Below, piece by piece: positions 8,343 to 10,151 of a DNA stretch of 10,151 nt. This DNA comes from Gemmatimonadota bacterium. Its GTDB lineage: Bacteria; Gemmatimonadota; Gemmatimonadetes; Palauibacterales; Palauibacteraceae. The position numbers were made by a program, and so were the translations under genes. Location of the stretch: contig JABDQB010000041.1 in NCBI GenBank assembly GCA_013042495.1, positions 1 to 10,151 on the forward strand, written 5' to 3'. The number at the start of each line of letters is the position of its first letter. The stretch's first letter is position 1. The notes beneath the pieces are model-generated. The model did no database searches. It saw nothing but the letters and a program-made list of their open reading frames with translations, and was not told the origin of the DNA.

Positions 8343-9038
8343 TCAGTCCGTGATCTTCTTCAGGGCGTCCTTCAGTGAATCCCACTGCCCCTTGGCCCAG
8401 CCCTTCATCTCCTCGAAAGTCTCATGCGCACGCACGAGGGCCAGCCGCGCCGCCACTTCTTCCCAGTCCACCACGTTCCAGAATGCCGCGATGTAGTCCG
8501 GGCGACGGTTCTGGTAGTGGAGGTAGTACGCGTGCTCCCACACGTCGAGCCCGAGGATCGGCACGGCGCCGTCGGTGAAGATCGGGTTGTCCTGGTTGGC
8601 CGTCGAGGTGACGATCAGGCCGTCCGAGGCCGCGCACAGCCACGCCCAACCGCTGCCGAACCGGGTTCCCGCCGCGGTGCTGAACTGCTTGTGGAAGTCG
8701 ACGAACGAACCGAAAGACTCATCGATCGCCTGGCCGAGCATGCCACCCGGCGTGCCACCGCCGTTGGGATTCATGTTCGTCCAGAACAGTGAGTGGTTCA
8801 CATGTCCGCCGCAGTTGTTGCGGACCGCCGTGCGGATGCTGTCAGGGATCGATTCGAGATTCAGCAGAAGCTCGAGCGCCGTCAGGTTCTGCAGATCAGG
8901 GTGACCCTCCAGGGCGGCGTTCAGTTTGTTGACGTAGCCCTGGTGATGCTTGGTGTGGTGGATTTCCATCGTGCGCGCGTCGATGTGCGGCTCGAGGGCA
9001 TTGTAGGCGTACGGCAGGTTTGGCAGAGTGTGGCTCAT
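8343..9038 (-). CDS. sodA: Superoxide dismutase, Mn-type
   Basis: The 231-residue protein converts superoxide to oxygen and hydrogen peroxide in the cytoplasm. Metal ligands are H27 (HHTKHH), H82 (GGHVNHSLFW), D165 and H169 (LGLDVWEHAYYL), with gateway Tyr Y35. A Gly at the second-sphere position beside H82 (NNCGGH) and Gln Q149 in STANQDNP favour manganese over the iron type, which has its Gln in the other position. Length and order (MSHTLPNLPYAYNALEPHID) are close to E. coli SodA. The start at 9038 is preferred because GAAAGGGA lies 5-8 bases upstream and the family begins here; a longer reading starting 53 codons earlier would run through the HAD fossil in another frame. No signal peptide. 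The gene shares its strand with the HAD lipoprotein gene downstream. Confidence 0.97.
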   Translation of the reverse strand: MSHTLPNLPYAYNALEPHIDARTMEIHHTKHHQGYVNKLNAALEGHPDLQNLTALELLLNLESIPDSIRTAVRNNCGGHVNHSLFWTNMNPNGGGTPGGMLGQAIDESFGSFVDFHKQFSTAAGTRFGSGWAWLCAASDGLIVTSTANQDNPIFTDGAVPILGLDVWEHAYYLHYQNRRPDYIAAFWNVVDWEEVAARLALVRAHETFEEMKGWAKGQWDSLKDALKKITD

Positions 9039-9133
9039 CAGATTCCCTTTCAGATTGCGTCGCTCGAAGCGAAAGATCGAATGCTGGGTCGCCCAATGTG
9101 CACAGACGGGCAGCCGGAATTCAAGTTCACGCC

Positions 9134-9205
9134 CTATGGCAGCTCGGGCGAACGAGGGACCTTCCTCCAGTCTTCCTTCACGCTGACTACGATCCAACCG
9201 CGCTC
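9134..9205 (-). pseudogene. Fossil 3' end of a second HAD hydrolase gene
   Basis: The last 23 codons plus stop match the C-terminus of the intact HAD gene: ERGWIVVSVKEDW then RKVPRSPELP here, against ERGWVVVSMKNDW then SKVFPSPELP at 7229-7300. By hand, 17 of 23 residues and 56 of 72 bases agree, with the same TAG stop. Upstream of this the frame reads HALPTASRGPEGG and shows no HAD motifs, so the rest of the gene is gone. It lies just upstream of sodA, where a neighbouring HAD copy would sit. This is a remnant and not an expressed gene. Confidence 0.75.
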
Positions 9206-9246
9206 GTTTCCGCCCTCTGGTCCCCTGGAAGCTGTGGGAAGGGCAT

Positions 9247-9278
9247 GGGGGCGGGGGCGCAAGCGTGCCCCTGCCCCC
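9247..9278. terminator. 14-bp GC-rich hairpin after the brnA-like gene
   Basis: GGGGGCGGGGGCGC pairs with GTGCCCCTGCCCCC around the loop AAGC, with two G-U wobbles and otherwise full pairing. It is about 55 bases beyond the stop of the antitoxin gene and precedes the HAD fossil. A short G/C tract and no T-tract follow, so a terminator or mRNA-end role is likely but unproven. Confidence 0.5.
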
Positions 9279-9333
9279 GGGGGCGGTTCTGCGCCCTTAG
9301 TTGGTCGCGCGCCAGAGTCACTCCGGGACCGCG

Positions 9334-9654
9334 CTAGACGTCAGCCTTGGATCGGCTTCGCTTTCGGCCTCTTTCTCGCGCGACGCGCTCGGCCAGGAAG
9401 ATCTTCAGCAGGCTCTGGTACGGAACATCGCGTTCGTTCGCGAGGGTCTTGAGTTCCTCGAGCAGTGCCTTGGGCAAGCGAAGCGAGATGGTCTGGGTAG
9501 ATGGCTTCAGAGCGGGGAAGGAGCCCAAGACCGACTTCTCCCAATCGAAGAAGTCCACGACATTGTGTTCGGCCCAGAAATCCCGCTCCGCATCCTCGGA
9601 ACGGAACTTCGGCATGTTTTTTTTCACCACCGGCTTCTTCTTACGCGCGCTCAT
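9334..9654 (-). CDS. brnA: BrnA-like / CopG-family ribbon-helix-helix antitoxin
   Basis: The 106-residue protein is the antitoxin half of a BrnTA-type system. After a basic leader it has MPKFRSEDAERDFWAEH (14-30) and VVDFFDWEKS, typical of these antitoxins, then a ribbon-helix-helix DNA-binding domain: strand TISLRLP (55-61), helix ALLEELKTLANERD and helix YQSLLKIFLAERVARE. The N-terminal part normally wraps the toxin and the ribbon-helix-helix part represses the operon. An A8 run on the coding strand (T8 at 9617-9624) precedes an in-frame ATG at 9615 that could serve as an alternative start. The partner toxin gene directly upstream is reduced to its last codons, so this antitoxin appears orphaned in this window. 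The stop is at 9334-9336. Confidence 0.85.
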   Translation of the reverse strand: MSARKKKPVVKKNMPKFRSEDAERDFWAEHNVVDFFDWEKSVLGSFPALKPSTQTISLRLPKALLEELKTLANERDVPYQSLLKIFLAERVARERGRKRSRSKADV

Positions 9655-9712
9655 ACACCCTCCGCTCGCGACGACTCATCGGTCGGGCTGAGATCACTCG
9701 TATCGAGGTGCC
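9641..9712 (-). pseudogene. C-terminal remnant of a BrnT toxin gene
   Basis: In the frame one base away from hicB and brnA, 23 codons read GTSIRVISARPMS then RRERRVYERA, followed by TAA. This matches the conserved C-terminus of BrnT/DUF497 toxins (I-R-(V/I)-I-S-A-R, then R-R-E-R-(R/K)-x-Y). The remnant overlaps the brnA start by 14 bases, as brnT ends often do. About 60 residues of toxin that should precede it are missing; hicB ends at 9729 and occupies the space, and the frame has no known catalytic residue. The toxin can no longer be made in active form. What is seen is the motif and gene order; the cause (for example hicAB insertion) is inference. Confidence 0.75.
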
Positions 9713-9728
9713 CCGGATCGGCCCGGGA

Positions 9729-9947
9729 TCAGGCAGAGATCTCAACGTAAGAGGAGGAACTCTGCGGCTCCGGAACGGGCTCGCCACGGTCCCGTAGGCC
9801 GGCCACATGGACCTCGATCCCCTCGCGCATCCTCTGCTCGACTTCCGACTCCGTCGAACCCGTAGCCACGCACCCCGGGAGGTCGGGCGAATAGGCAGAG
9901 TAGCCGGTGCTCGTTTCCTCCATCACAATCAAGTAGCGCTTTGTCAC
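9729..9947 (-). CDS. hicB: HicB-family antitoxin
   Basis: The 72-residue protein has the HicB partial RNase-H fold: YLIVMEETSTGYSAYSPDLPGCVATG (residues 5-30), then STESEVEQRMREGIEVHVAGL, ending in GEPVPEPQSSSSYVEISA. SPDLPGCVATG, EGI..H and the acidic tail YVEI are the family landmarks. It has no separate DNA-binding domain. It starts with GTG at 9947, overlapping the hicA stop by four bases (GTGA). An ATG further upstream in the same frame would add 47 residues that overlap hicA in another frame and do not look like HicB, so the GTG is preferred. HicB neutralises HicA and may act as a repressor of its own operon. Confidence 0.93.
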   Translation of the reverse strand: MTKRYLIVMEETSTGYSAYSPDLPGCVATGSTESEVEQRMREGIEVHVAGLRDRGEPVPEPQSSSSYVEISA

Positions 9948-10129
9948 TTCAGCCCTGCCTGTTTGAGAACACTGTCGAGGGTTCCGGCCGCCAGATCGTG
10001 GCCCGGCTTCCCGGCCACGGTGACCAATCCTCGCTTCACCGGGTGCCGAAACTGGCGGTGGCTGCCCCGGATCCGAACAAGATACCATCCATCTTGCTCG
10101 AGGCGCTTGATCACGTCCTGCACTTTCAC
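9944..10129 (-). CDS. hicA: HicA-family toxin (mRNA interferase)
   Basis: The 61-residue protein, in HicA's usual size range, is expected to cut mRNA and stop growth unless bound by HicB. It has KVQDVIKRLEQDGWYLVRIRGSH followed by RQFRHPVKRGLVTVAGKPGH; the catalytic His is H24 in GSHRQF, and H..G..VTVAGKPGHD is the family core (double-stranded RNA-binding-like fold). The GTG at 10129 is chosen because AGGAG lies 7 bases before it; an alternative in-frame start seven codons further up, at the window edge, would add a non-conserved MKGRSLT. The hicAB promoter lies outside the window. Confidence 0.93.
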   Translation of the reverse strand: MKVQDVIKRLEQDGWYLVRIRGSHRQFRHPVKRGLVTVAGKPGHDLAAGTLDSVLKQAGLK

Positions 10130-10151
10130 GGTGAGACTCCTGCCCTTCAAG

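Noticed and set aside
9039..9197. Longer sodA start adding 53 residues
   Set aside because: The extension is non-homologous, reads through the HAD fossil in another frame, and the 9038 ATG has the Shine-Dalgarno and the family start.
9948..10088. Longer hicB start adding 47 residues
   Set aside because: The added part overlaps hicA out of frame and does not resemble HicB; the GTG at 9947 gives a standard four-base overlap.

Overview
The window is high-GC DNA with compact genes, strong purine-rich ribosome binding sites and frequent GTG starts. Two lipoprotein signal peptides of outer-membrane type and several Sec-type N-termini point to a didermic (Gram-negative) bacterium. The sequence does not fix the phylum; Gemmatimonadota, Acidobacteriota or Proteobacteria-like hosts would all fit. 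No tRNA, rRNA, CRISPR array, transposase or phage gene was seen.

Region A (1-2816, minus strand) holds a TetR-type regulator followed 28 bases later by a very large exported envelope protein whose 3' end runs off the window. The envelope protein has an N-terminal domain, three tandem copies of a roughly 70-residue module, a Trp/Gly/His/Tyr-rich segment and an Arg/Asn/Gln-rich tail. Region B (2817-3044) is the divergent control region, with a candidate TetR operator and a candidate promoter. Region C (3045-6101, plus strand) is a two-gene operon: an N-terminally anchored or secreted metallo-beta-lactamase-fold hydrolase, and a formylglycine (type I) arylsulfatase lipoprotein with every active-site residue of the Pseudomonas AtsA type. 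Together A to C look like a regulated envelope module for breaking down or detoxifying an ester or sulfate-ester substrate; the substrate cannot be read from the sequence.

Region D (6352-10151, all genes on the minus strand) has an accessory character. From the right edge it reads hicA-hicB, a decapitated brnT toxin, an intact brnA-type antitoxin, a fossil 3' end of a second HAD hydrolase gene, sodA (Mn-type superoxide dismutase), a HAD-superfamily phosphatase-like lipoprotein, and a RelE/HigB-like toxin with a NadS-type antitoxin. The chromosomal-looking sodA and HAD genes are thus bracketed by three toxin-antitoxin loci, one visibly decayed.

The most notable observations are the two gene fossils (brnT and the HAD 3' end), which are supported directly by residue-level matches; the toxin-antitoxin cluster around sodA-HAD; the missing conventional start of the RelE-like toxin; and the divergent TetR/envelope protein versus MBL-sulfatase arrangement with a plausible operator.
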